64,000 nucleotides of DNA from an uncultured Tissierellia bacterium (lineage in GTDB: Bacteria; Bacillota; Clostridia; Tissierellales; Peptoniphilaceae): the NCBI GenBank assembly GCA_947253765.1, contig CAMYAK010000006.1, positions 1-64,000 on the forward strand. The letters run 5' to 3'. The translations under genes were made by a program, and so were the position numbers. Below the pieces are notes generated by a model. That model was not told the origin of the DNA. It saw only the letters and a program-made list of their open reading frames with translations, and made no database searches. Positions 24,620 through 32,632 of the stretch are shown in pieces (position 1 is the first letter of the stretch; every line of letters starts with the position of its first letter).

Positions 24620-24644
24620 AAGTTGAATGACAATTCATCAACTT
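24620..24644 (+). terminator. Inverted repeat after hemW, weak terminator
   Basis: AAGTTGA-A-TGA pairs with TCA-TCAACTT around CAAT (one bulged A). No real T run follows, so termination may be partial. Confidence 0.35.
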
Positions 24645-24735
24645 TATGTTAATATTAGCTGGAGGAAATGGTTTTCATAAAAAGTCGTGAAAACTCCAAA
24701 TTTATTATCAGCTTTTATTGGACAAAGGAGGTAAT

Positions 24736-26142
24736 ATGGAAAATAAGACAAATGGGGAGTATCGTCCTTTCGGCATAAAGGATAAGGTTTCCTATATGTT
24801 CGGAGACCTGGCAAACGATATGACCTTCATGCTTCAGAGTATGTATCTGATGGTCTTTTATACTCAGGTATTAAAAATACCTTCGTCTGCCGTCGGAACC
24901 CTGTTCCTGGTAGCGCGTATCGTTGATGCCTTCACCGATACCGGTATGGGAAGAATTGTTGATATGGCAAAAGTCGGTAAAGAAGGTAAGTTCAGACCTT
25001 GGATCAGGCGTATTGCAATTCCTGTGGCCCTGGCCTCCTTCCTGCTTTATCAGTCATCAATGCAGGGCGCTTCAATGTCGGTAAAAATGATCTATATGTA
25101 TGTAACCTACCTGCTCTGGGGCTCTTTCATGTATACAGCAATCAACATTCCATACGGCTCAATGGCCTCAGCCATAACTGCAGACCCCGATGAACGTACG
25201 GAACTCTCAACGTGGAGAAGCCGTGGTGCTACATTGGCCCAGCTGGTCATAGGCGCCGTGGTCCCCATGGTAATATTCACAACAGTCAACGGTCAGCAGG
25301 TTGTCAAGACGGATATGACCTTCCCTATATTGGCAGCAGTATTTTCAATAATGGCCGTCGTATTTTACTATTTATGCTACAAGGGAACAGTTGAGAGGGT
25401 AAAAATACCTTCCCAAGGATCAAAAGGCTTGTCAGAAACGCTCAAGGACTACAAGAGGGTTTTTGCCAACCGGGGGCTCATAGGTATTATACTTGGATCA
25501 CTCTTCCTGATAATGGCCCAGCTTATGGTGGGCTCGATGAACAACTACGTATTTAAGGACATATTCAACAGTGCTAAGGGCTTGTCAATAGTTAACCTGG
25601 CCAACCCGCTTATAGCCTTGATAATCGTCCAGACCACAGTACCCTATGCTGTAAGAAAATTCGGCAAAAAAGAAATTAGTGCGGCCGCAAGTGTTCTCGG
25701 TGCCGGAATGACCTTCCTGCTCTTCGTGTTGAACACACGCAACCCCATGATCTTCATAATCTGCCTCCTCCTTGCTTATGTAGGGATGAACTATTTCAAC
25801 ACTATAATTTGGGCCAATATCATCGACGTAATTGATGACGTTGAAGTCCGGACCCACAACAGGGATGACGGAACCATATATGGCCTATATTCATTCGCCC
25901 GTAAAGTCGGACAGGCCTTTGCAGGTGCTGCAGCCGGTTGGGCATTGGCGGGCGTAGGGTATGACCAGACTCTGATATCTCAGACACCTGAGGTTATCCA
26001 GGGCATGTACAACATATCAACCCTGGTTCCGGCCATAGCTATGGCATTATCAGCCTTGTCAATGTTGTTTGTATATCCGTTGAGTAAGAAGAAGGTCCAG
26101 GCTAATGCTAAGGAGTTGGCAGATAGACGACTTGCTGAATAG
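24736..26142 (+). CDS. GPH-family sugar/glucuronide:cation symporter
   Basis: 468 residues with about 12 membrane segments. The N-terminus GIKDKVSYMFGDLANDM and ARIVDAFTDTGMGRIVDMAK are signatures of the glycoside-pentoside-hexuronide (MelB/UidB) family; KFRPWI is the family loop. Such carriers bring in glycosides with Na+ or H+. Its position beside beta-glucuronidase and a GH3 hydrolase makes beta-glucuronides or related glycosides the likely cargo. The ATG at 24736 has AAAGGAGGTAAT immediately upstream. It ends at a bidirectional terminator facing the GH3 gene. Confidence 0.9.
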   Translation: MENKTNGEYRPFGIKDKVSYMFGDLANDMTFMLQSMYLMVFYTQVLKIPSSAVGTLFLVARIVDAFTDTGMGRIVDMAKVGKEGKFRPWIRRIAIPVALASFLLYQSSMQGASMSVKMIYMYVTYLLWGSFMYTAINIPYGSMASAITADPDERTELSTWRSRGATLAQLVIGAVVPMVIFTTVNGQQVVKTDMTFPILAAVFSIMAVVFYYLCYKGTVERVKIPSQGSKGLSETLKDYKRVFANRGLIGIILGSLFLIMAQLMVGSMNNYVFKDIFNSAKGLSIVNLANPLIALIIVQTTVPYAVRKFGKKEISAAASVLGAGMTFLLFVLNTRNPMIFIICLLLAYVGMNYFNTIIWANIIDVIDDVEVRTHNRDDGTIYGLYSFARKVGQAFAGAAAGWALAGVGYDQTLISQTPEVIQGMYNISTLVPAIAMALSALSMLFVYPLSKKKVQANAKELADRRLAE

Positions 26143-26220
26143 GCTAAAGAATTATAATTACAAGTCCATCTTATTTTGATGATATTCAAAATTTGAGTTT
26201 ATTGGGAATAACTCATTTTT

Positions 26221-26252
26221 AAAGGGATCGGCTGTTTGGCCGATCCCTTTTG
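26221..26252. terminator. Bidirectional terminator between symporter and GH3 gene
   Basis: Perfect 12-bp stem AAAGGGATCGGC/GCCGATCCCTTT (26221-26232 with 26239-26250), loop TGTTTG, with T runs on both sides (ATTTTT before, TTTTGG after), suiting two convergent genes. Confidence 0.9.
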
Positions 26253-26296
26253 GTTTGCTCTATTTCAGATATATAGGCTGTTTATGTCTTCAGATT

Positions 26297-28390
26297 TTAG
26301 AAAGTTAATCCGAATCCCGAGATATACTCATTGCCGGCCTCATCCACATATGCGTAGTGGAGGCCTTTCGGCATGTATTTTTGCTTGTCGTAACCCGGAA
26401 CATCGTTGGGGGATACACATTCATAATTTTCATCTACGGCTATGACTTTTTCCGATGCCGGAAGGGTCAGGGGTAGTTTTCCGCTGGGCTTGGCCTTTCC
26501 TGTGAACACATCAAGCTGGGCCTCAATCAGGGTTTCGAAGTGGGCGACCAGACCGTCTGTCAAGGGCTCAATATTGTCAAGAATCCAGGGCATTATGGTG
26601 TTTACAGAAACTACGAATTTACCTCCGTGGGCATGGGCGATTACTGAAAGCTCTTTTAGCCTTGAAACCTTTTCAAGTGTAGTTTCCTTATACTCTTCAC
26701 CGTCAAGGGCAACATTTGTCTTGTTTTCGCACAGGGTGAGCTCCAACAGACCGGGGGTTGCCGTAAAGTAATTTCCTGTCTTGGGATAGAGGAGGGCCCA
26801 GACTATATCGGCATCCTCAGCTTTTTCAACATAGGTCAGGTCATCACGGGATTTTAGAAGCTCAACGGCCTCTTCGCAGTAGGTCACAGCTTTTTCAGCT
26901 TCCTTGTGGAAGGCTTCAACATAGACCTTGCTGCCCTTCTTCCATGGGAAGCAGTCCTTGTTTTTCAGGGGGACTACAGATTTCAGGTGGGCCGCATATG
27001 CCTTCTTGCGGGATTCCGGATTTTGAACGACTTCAACAGCCTTGTCCGGATCAACATAGGTTTTATCATCGAAAAGCCCCAATGTGAACATCTCATGAAG
27101 GAGCCTGCTTACAGCCTCATCAATCCTGTCAATGGAGATTTTACCCTCTTCCACAGCTTGCTTAATGAGGAAGACCTCGTTCGTATCTGCAATGATGTCG
27201 GTACCGGCATTTATGGCCTTGGCGGCACGGTCAACCTGTGAGGCATCTTCCATGCCCCAGCACATCTTATCCAGGATACCGGAGTCGGAGTTAACATAGC
27301 CCTTAAAGCCCATATCGTCCCTGAGCATATCTTTCAAGAAAGCCTTATTGAAAGCAAAGCCCACATCCTCAAAGTCAAGGGTTTGATCCTTATATGTCTG
27401 AGGGGCACTCTCTTCGCTTGAAGGAATTGAGTAGTAGGGCATTATTGATGTCGATCCGTAGTCGACGCATACTTGGAAGGGGGGCAGGTGGTATTTTTCA
27501 AGACTGCCTTCCGTTGCATAGACATTTAGCTTTCCCTCGGCATAGTGGGGGTCAAAGCCGTTCTCACGTGGACCGCCTGATGGGAAGTGTTTCATGGTCA
27601 GAGAGGTTGATTCCTTACCGAGTTTTTCACCTTGGAAGCCAAGCAGGAGCCTCTTTGCAGCTTCGCAGATGAGGTCGGTCCTCTCACCGAATGTTCCGTA
27701 GATCCTCATCCACCTGGGGTCTGTGGCCGTATCTACCATATACATATAGCCTTTTCTTATGCCCGTTGCCTTCCACTCTTCATTTGCAGTCCGGGCAAAT
27801 TCGCTGAAAATTGAGGCATCCTTGCCGGCTGCCAAGTCTCCCATGGCTGCGGCTGCAAGGCCAAGGGTAGAAGGCCAAGTTGAGAAGACACCAACGGCGT
27901 CATTCATGCCGAATGTCCTTTCAGCATTTTCGTTCCTGGAGTTTGAGGCTATTATGACCGGGATGCCCAGTCTTGATCCCTCCGCCAATTCGTTCATAGC
28001 GTTTATCCAAAGGGCGATTTCCTTTTCGGAATAGTTTTCCCTCAAGATAAAGTGGCGCATCTGAAGTTCTTCAATCGTCCTGGTATTGCCGTATTCCTTT
28101 TGATTGGCAAAGATTGAGGATTTCTCAGCCCTGTATTCGTTATTAAGGATGCCGTCTCGGCTCCTGTTTTCAGGGCCGGTGGACTGGCCCATTTCCTGAG
28201 TGCAGATCATCATCATGCCGACCTTTTCGTCCAGGTTCATTTGTCCGACCAGGTCTTTAATTCTTTCCTCGTAGGGGAGTCTCCAGTCCTCATAGGGGTC
28301 CAGCTTTCCGTTTCCGTTGAGATCCTTGAATTTAAGGCCATCAACTTCAATGAGCTTTTTCTTACGGACTTCAAGATTCATTTTTTCCAT
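26297..28390 (-). CDS. Glycoside hydrolase family 3 protein
   Basis: 697 residues. N-terminal part carries an EF-hand-like loop DLNGNGKLDPYEDW, seen in one branch of GH3 enzymes, then the GH3 TIM barrel (IPVIIASNSRNE, LTMKHFPSGGPRENG with the usual KHF) with the likely nucleophile aspartate in GYVNSDSGIL, and the alpha/beta C-terminal domain. No signal peptide, so it acts inside the cell on imported glycosides, in step with the adjacent symporter and beta-glucuronidase. Exact specificity (beta-glucosidase, xylosidase or other) cannot be read. Start: ATG at 28390 after AAAAGGAGACCGGC; upstream in-frame codons to 28573 have no support. Divergent from the glucuronidase gene. Confidence 0.88.
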   Translation of the reverse strand: MEKMNLEVRKKKLIEVDGLKFKDLNGNGKLDPYEDWRLPYEERIKDLVGQMNLDEKVGMMMICTQEMGQSTGPENRSRDGILNNEYRAEKSSIFANQKEYGNTRTIEELQMRHFILRENYSEKEIALWINAMNELAEGSRLGIPVIIASNSRNENAERTFGMNDAVGVFSTWPSTLGLAAAAMGDLAAGKDASIFSEFARTANEEWKATGIRKGYMYMVDTATDPRWMRIYGTFGERTDLICEAAKRLLLGFQGEKLGKESTSLTMKHFPSGGPRENGFDPHYAEGKLNVYATEGSLEKYHLPPFQVCVDYGSTSIMPYYSIPSSEESAPQTYKDQTLDFEDVGFAFNKAFLKDMLRDDMGFKGYVNSDSGILDKMCWGMEDASQVDRAAKAINAGTDIIADTNEVFLIKQAVEEGKISIDRIDEAVSRLLHEMFTLGLFDDKTYVDPDKAVEVVQNPESRKKAYAAHLKSVVPLKNKDCFPWKKGSKVYVEAFHKEAEKAVTYCEEAVELLKSRDDLTYVEKAEDADIVWALLYPKTGNYFTATPGLLELTLCENKTNVALDGEEYKETTLEKVSRLKELSVIAHAHGGKFVVSVNTIMPWILDNIEPLTDGLVAHFETLIEAQLDVFTGKAKPSGKLPLTLPASEKVIAVDENYECVSPNDVPGYDKQKYMPKGLHYAYVDEAGNEYISGFGLTF

Positions 28391-28628
28391 GCCGGTCTCC
28401 TTTTCTATAATGGTTTTATAGTTTTTCGCCCTGCCTGTCCTTTGATTAGTATTTAATAATATTAAAGAACGAAAGGGACATAACAAGCTGATTCTAAAAG
28501 TACGCTGAATTTTAGAAATAGGCGTGTTGTAGAAACGTTTGCTTGATATAATTATTGTATCATTGAATGCCATATAAAATTATTTTTATGGGCTTAGAGA
28601 GATTGCAAATTGTCGAGAGGGGGGACCT
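28391..28628. promoter_or_regulatory. Divergent control region with a LacI/CcpA-type operator
   Basis: Between the GH3 and beta-glucuronidase genes. TAGAAACGTTTGCT at 28530-28543 has the palindromic core AAACGTTT and matches the catabolite-responsive element pattern except at both outer positions. A TATAAT at 28547-28552 abuts it on the plus strand, so a bound repressor would block a promoter there; no clear -35 box. Confidence 0.5.
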
Positions 28629-30431
28629 ATGTTATTTCCAATTTTAACTGAAACAAGGGGAAAGCTGTCATTAGACGGTATATGGAAGTTCCGCGTGGAT
28701 CCTGAGGACGGAAGCTGTGATGTGAAGGAGAAAATCAAGGACTATAAGCTTATGGCCGTGCCGGCGTCTTTCAATGACCAGACTGTGGATACTGAAGTCC
28801 GCATGCATGCCGGTTACTTTTTCTATGAGCGGGAATTTGTTTTGAGGCCGGAGGACCTTGAAAAAAGGCAGGTTCTCAGGTTCGGCTCTGCAACCCATGA
28901 AGCCTGGGTTTACCTGAACGGAGAGGAACTGACCCACCACAAGGGAGGCTTCACACCATTTGAAGCTGAGATCAATGACTTGGCAAAGGTCGGGAAGAAC
29001 AGGCTGACTGTAAGACTTTCAAATTTACTGGATTATACAAGCCTGCCCGTGGGAAATTATTCGAAGACTCAGGATGAAAATGGGCGAATCATTCATAAGG
29101 TGGATGAGAATTTTGATTTCTTCAACTATGCGGGAATTCACAGGCCTGTGGTTCTTTACTCAACGCCCAAAGACTACATTGAAGACATCTGCATATGTCC
29201 GGACGTTGATGTTGCGGGGAAAAAAGCTGATGTTCATGTGAGGGTGGACAGCTTGGGAAACTTTGATGAAATCAAGCTTACTGTTTTTGATGAAGAGGGA
29301 CAGCCGGTTGCAGAGGGGCAAGGGAATGACACAAGAATAAAAATTGAGGATCTCAAGCTCTGGCAGCCACTGAATGCATATCTTTACACATTGAGGGTTG
29401 AGGCTCTTAAGGGCGGGAAATTAATTGATGTTTACGAGGAACCCTTCGGCTGCAGGAAAATCGAAGTCAAAAACGGAAGCTTCTATATTAATGACAAGTC
29501 CTTCTACTTTAAAGGCTTCGGAAAACATGAGGACAGCTACGTCAACGGACGCGGTCTTAACCAGGCCTATAATATCCTGGACATTGAGCTTATGAAGGCA
29601 ATGGGGGCCAATTCATTCAGGACCAGCCACTATCCATATGCCGAGGAGATGATGAGGCTGTGTGACAGGGAAGGCATAGTGGTAATTGATGAAGTCCCGG
29701 CCGTAGGCCTAATGGTTAGCTTCGGATTTAACATTGCTGAAGGCGGGAAGAAAGACCAAACCTGGACCAAGCTCAAGACAAAGAAAATGCATGAACAGGC
29801 ACTTAGGGAGCTTATAAGCAGGGATAAAAACCACGCCTGTGTTGTCATGTGGTCCATTGCCAATGAGGCTGCAAACTTCTCAGACGGGGCCCATGAATAC
29901 TTTGAGCCCCTATTTAAACTGGCCCACGAGCTTGATGAACAGAAGAGGCCCAGGACCTGCGTTTCAATAATGTTCTCAACTCCTGAGACCGACCAGACCA
30001 TAGATCTCTATGATGTCATCTGCCCCAACCGCTATTATTCATGGTACATCAATACAGGAGACCTGGAAGCGGGACGTGAGGGCATGAGAAAAGAGCTTAA
30101 GGCATTCCAGGACAAGTTCCCGGACAAGCCCATAGTCTTTACCGAATATGGGGCCGACACGGTTGACGGTATGCATTCAGCCTATAACGAGCCCTTCAGC
30201 GAGGAATACCAGCTTGAGTTTTATAAGATGTACAGCGAAACTTTTGATGAGTTTGCCAATGTCAAAGGTGAGCAGCTGTGGAACTTTGCAGACTTCCAAA
30301 CAAAATTCGGCATCATGAGGGTTATGGGCAACCGCAAGGGAGTCTTTACCCGTGAACGCCAGCCCAAGATGGTTGTCAGGTATTTGACCCGGCGTTGGAA
30401 GGGCATACCTGAGTTCGGATATAAGGAATAG
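28629..30431 (+). CDS. uidA: Beta-glucuronidase (GH2)
   Basis: 600 residues: sugar-binding domain, Ig-like middle and GH2 barrel. The acid/base Glu413 is in SIANEAANFSDGA, the nucleophile Glu506 in FTEYGADTVDG, and the N568-R-K570 motif in MGNRKGVFTRERQPK. The N-x-K motif contacts the carboxylate of glucuronic acid and sets glucuronidases apart from galactosidases; numbering is close to E. coli UidA (413, 504, 566/568). No signal peptide: cytosolic. It releases glucuronate from imported glucuronides, feeding the uxaC-uxuB-uxuA-eda-kdgK operon 9 kb away. RBS GAGAGGGGGG. Such enzymes in gut or mucosal bacteria reactivate host- and drug-derived glucuronides. Confidence 0.96.
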   Translation: MLFPILTETRGKLSLDGIWKFRVDPEDGSCDVKEKIKDYKLMAVPASFNDQTVDTEVRMHAGYFFYEREFVLRPEDLEKRQVLRFGSATHEAWVYLNGEELTHHKGGFTPFEAEINDLAKVGKNRLTVRLSNLLDYTSLPVGNYSKTQDENGRIIHKVDENFDFFNYAGIHRPVVLYSTPKDYIEDICICPDVDVAGKKADVHVRVDSLGNFDEIKLTVFDEEGQPVAEGQGNDTRIKIEDLKLWQPLNAYLYTLRVEALKGGKLIDVYEEPFGCRKIEVKNGSFYINDKSFYFKGFGKHEDSYVNGRGLNQAYNILDIELMKAMGANSFRTSHYPYAEEMMRLCDREGIVVIDEVPAVGLMVSFGFNIAEGGKKDQTWTKLKTKKMHEQALRELISRDKNHACVVMWSIANEAANFSDGAHEYFEPLFKLAHELDEQKRPRTCVSIMFSTPETDQTIDLYDVICPNRYYSWYINTGDLEAGREGMRKELKAFQDKFPDKPIVFTEYGADTVDGMHSAYNEPFSEEYQLEFYKMYSETFDEFANVKGEQLWNFADFQTKFGIMRVMGNRKGVFTRERQPKMVVRYLTRRWKGIPEFGYKE

Positions 30432-30492
30432 TAATAATTAAGTTGATGGTCGGTTTGTGACTCTTGATTGATGAGTTTGGAAAGGGGTTTGT

Positions 30493-30759
30493 ATGGATAG
30501 GTCAGACTATAAAAAGCTTGCGGTAAAGACCCTTATATTCAGTATCTTTGCTTTTAGCTTACTACCGTTTTTATCTTCTATACTTGTCCTGATGGATTCA
30601 AGTGGAGGAGTTGGGGGGACCGGAAGGTTTGTAAGTGATGTTCCGGCAGTTATTTTTAACGGCCCGTTAAGAAGCATGTTTATTTTGTTATGCTTAAATG
30701 TAATCGTCTCAGTATCATATTTAGTGTACTGTTATTCAAAAAAAGACCGGCGGAAATAG
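30493..30759 (+). CDS. Small two-helix membrane protein
   Basis: 88 residues, two hydrophobic segments (about 13-33 and 60-79) with a Gly-rich loop SSGGVGGTGRF between and a basic tail SKKDRRK. GGAAAGGGG before the ATG at modest distance. It lies 61 nt after the glucuronidase gene and before a strong terminator, so it may be in the same transcript. Family not recognised. Confidence 0.5.
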   Translation: MDRSDYKKLAVKTLIFSIFAFSLLPFLSSILVLMDSSGGVGGTGRFVSDVPAVIFNGPLRSMFILLCLNVIVSVSYLVYCYSKKDRRK

Positions 30760-30791
30760 CTATATATTGGGTCACATTAAAGTTGTTAAGA

Positions 30792-30837
30792 AAAAGTCCC
30801 GGGAAATAGGCGAAAGCTATTTCTCGGGACTTTTAAA
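30792..30837. terminator. Strong terminator before the hrcA operon
   Basis: Eighteen-pair stem (30792-30809 with 30817-30834, one G-T pair) with loop GCGAAAG, followed by TTTT. It separates the sugar block from the heat-shock operon. Confidence 0.92.
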
Positions 30838-30865
30838 TTTGCCTGAAAACTCATAAGAATAATAC

Positions 30866-30894
30866 TTGACAAAGAGGGAAAAGCTCTTTAAAAT
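30866..30894 (+). promoter_or_regulatory. Sigma-A promoter of the hrcA-grpE-dnaK operon
   Basis: TTGACA (30866-30871), 17-base spacer, TAAAAT (30889-30894), directly upstream of the CIRCE element. Confidence 0.85.
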
Positions 30895-30898
30895 AATA

Positions 30899-30925
30899 TT
30901 AGCACTCGAAAAGGTAGAGTGATAA
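30899..30925. promoter_or_regulatory. CIRCE operator (HrcA binding site)
   Basis: TTAGCACTC (30899-30907), nine-base spacer, GAGTGATAA (30917-30925). It differs from the canonical TTAGCACTC-N9-GAGTGCTAA at one base only. Placed at the expected transcription start, so HrcA would repress its own operon. Confidence 0.93.
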
Positions 30926-30972
30926 TAAAGATTAAAAAGGCCGGCAAAGATCGGTGGATTGAGGAGGATAAT

Positions 30973-31998
30973 ATGGATGAGAGAAAATATTTTATTTTGA
31001 GCGCCATACTCTCTTCATATATTGAAAACGGTCAAGCCATAGGATCCAGAATTCTCAAGAGAGAATATAATATGGACGTTTCCGCAGCAACCATAAGGAA
31101 CGAGATGAGCGACCTTGAACACGAAGGTTACTTGGAAAAGACCCACGTATCTTCAGGCAGGATCCCTTCAGAGAAGGCCTTTCGCTGGTATGTGGATGAG
31201 CTTATGGCCAGGGGACTGGAGGATGACCGGGTTTTAAGACTCCCAACAAAGAGTCTCTTCAGTCAGACCAACGACCCCAAGGAAGTCCTAACCAACGCAT
31301 TAAATCTATTATCAGATGTAACAGGATTGGCTTCATTTATATTGTTGCCTTCAAGAGAAAAGGACATTTTGAATAGGATAAGAATAATACCCATGTCGGA
31401 CCGGGACCTGGTTCTGCTTATGGTATTTAATTCAAACTTTATTCAAACGGACCTGGTCCGCCTCCATGGCCAATACTCCAAGCAGAGGCTTGATCGGGCC
31501 GGGGAAATTTTGCAGGAACTTCTGGAAGACAGGAACTTGAAATCAATAGATGACTTTCTTCACTCAAGCTTCTTTTCCGGATCCTACGTCTCAGGCAATG
31601 TTATGAGTGAGCTGGTTCCCTTGTTAAGAGACCATATAAGGAGAAATATGGAAGCGGCCGTGGATTTTGCGGGCTTGACTAAGCTTATCAACGGGACCGA
31701 TTCCAATGGTGAGGACAGCCTTGACTTTATAAGAAGGCTCCAAAACGACTCTGATTTTCTCGAATATATTGGAGGCTTGGATTCGAACCTTCCGGTAAGC
31801 ATCAGGATAGGCAGGGAGAACCCCAAGGATTGGTTGCAGGAGAGGTCAATCATATCCGTTCCATACAAAGTGGCGGGAGATTTTGAGGGCAGGATCGGAG
31901 TCCTTGGAAACATTGATATGCATTACAGGAGGATCATCAACGATGTGATCCGTATTGGCAGATATATAAATTCAGTAACTTTGAGGGGCAGGAGCTGA
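30973..31998 (+). CDS. hrcA: Heat-inducible transcription repressor HrcA
   Basis: 341 residues: N-terminal winged helix (SAATIRNEMSDLEHEGYLE, HVSSGRIPSEKAFRWYVD), GAF-like dimer domain and a C-terminal part ending in IGRYINSVTL. Represses chaperone genes through CIRCE, with activity dependent on GroEL in studied species. The ATG at 30973 has GAGGAGGATAAT upstream; a GTG at 30919 would start within the operator and is rejected. First gene of the heat-shock operon. Confidence 0.97.
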   Translation: MDERKYFILSAILSSYIENGQAIGSRILKREYNMDVSAATIRNEMSDLEHEGYLEKTHVSSGRIPSEKAFRWYVDELMARGLEDDRVLRLPTKSLFSQTNDPKEVLTNALNLLSDVTGLASFILLPSREKDILNRIRIIPMSDRDLVLLMVFNSNFIQTDLVRLHGQYSKQRLDRAGEILQELLEDRNLKSIDDFLHSSFFSGSYVSGNVMSELVPLLRDHIRRNMEAAVDFAGLTKLINGTDSNGEDSLDFIRRLQNDSDFLEYIGGLDSNLPVSIRIGRENPKDWLQERSIISVPYKVAGDFEGRIGVLGNIDMHYRRIINDVIRIGRYINSVTLRGRS

Positions 31999-32026
31999 GA
32001 AGCTTGAGCCGGGAAAGGAGAGGCTT

Positions 32027-32611
32027 GTGCAGAAAAAGAAAAATAAGAAAAAGATAGATATCAATAATATAGAAGAAGAAATGGATAATGAGGAGATGAC
32101 AGAAGATAAGAATACAGGTGAGGAAGAGATAATAGATGCGGAGCCTGCGGATGCTCCGGATGAGAGTCCGGCGGACGGGGGCGATGAGCTCAGTCAGGAA
32201 CTCGATCGGGCAAAAAATCAAATGCTCAGAATGCAGGCCGAGTTTATCAACTATAAGAAGAGGGTTGAGAAGGATAAAAAAGACACAATCATCTTTGCTA
32301 ATGAAAAACTTTTAATAGAAATATTGGAGGTGGTTGACAATTTTCACAGGGCCTTGGATAGCGAGAAAGAACATGACAGCTTTTTCCAAGGAATGGAAAT
32401 GATTTTCAACCAGCTTGACAATATCTTAAAAGAGAACGGCCTTGAAGAAATCGAGTCTGACGGTCAAGTCTTCGACCCCCACCTACACAGCGCAGTCATT
32501 ATGGAAGACAGCGATGAGGTGGAGTCGGGGCGGATAACGGAGACTATGAGAAAAGGCTATAAGCTAAATGGAAAATTGATAAGACCGGCCATGGTTAAGG
32601 TGGCCAAGTAA
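32027..32611 (+). CDS. grpE: Nucleotide exchange factor GrpE
   Basis: 194 residues. An acidic, low-complexity N-terminus precedes the long helix (LDRAKNQMLRMQAEFINYKK) and the beta domain (FDPHLHSAVIM, RPAMVKVAK). GrpE drives ADP release from DnaK. GTG start at 32027 behind GGGAAAGGAG, 28 nt after hrcA. Confidence 0.97.
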   Translation: MQKKKNKKKIDINNIEEEMDNEEMTEDKNTGEEEIIDAEPADAPDESPADGGDELSQELDRAKNQMLRMQAEFINYKKRVEKDKKDTIIFANEKLLIEILEVVDNFHRALDSEKEHDSFFQGMEMIFNQLDNILKENGLEEIESDGQVFDPHLHSAVIMEDSDEVESGRITETMRKGYKLNGKLIRPAMVKVAK

Positions 32612-32632
32612 AACTTTCGGGAGGAATTAGAT

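Noticed and set aside
30919..30972. GTG start for hrcA at 30919
   Set aside because: It would fall within the CIRCE operator; the ATG at 30973 has a strong RBS and gives the usual protein start.
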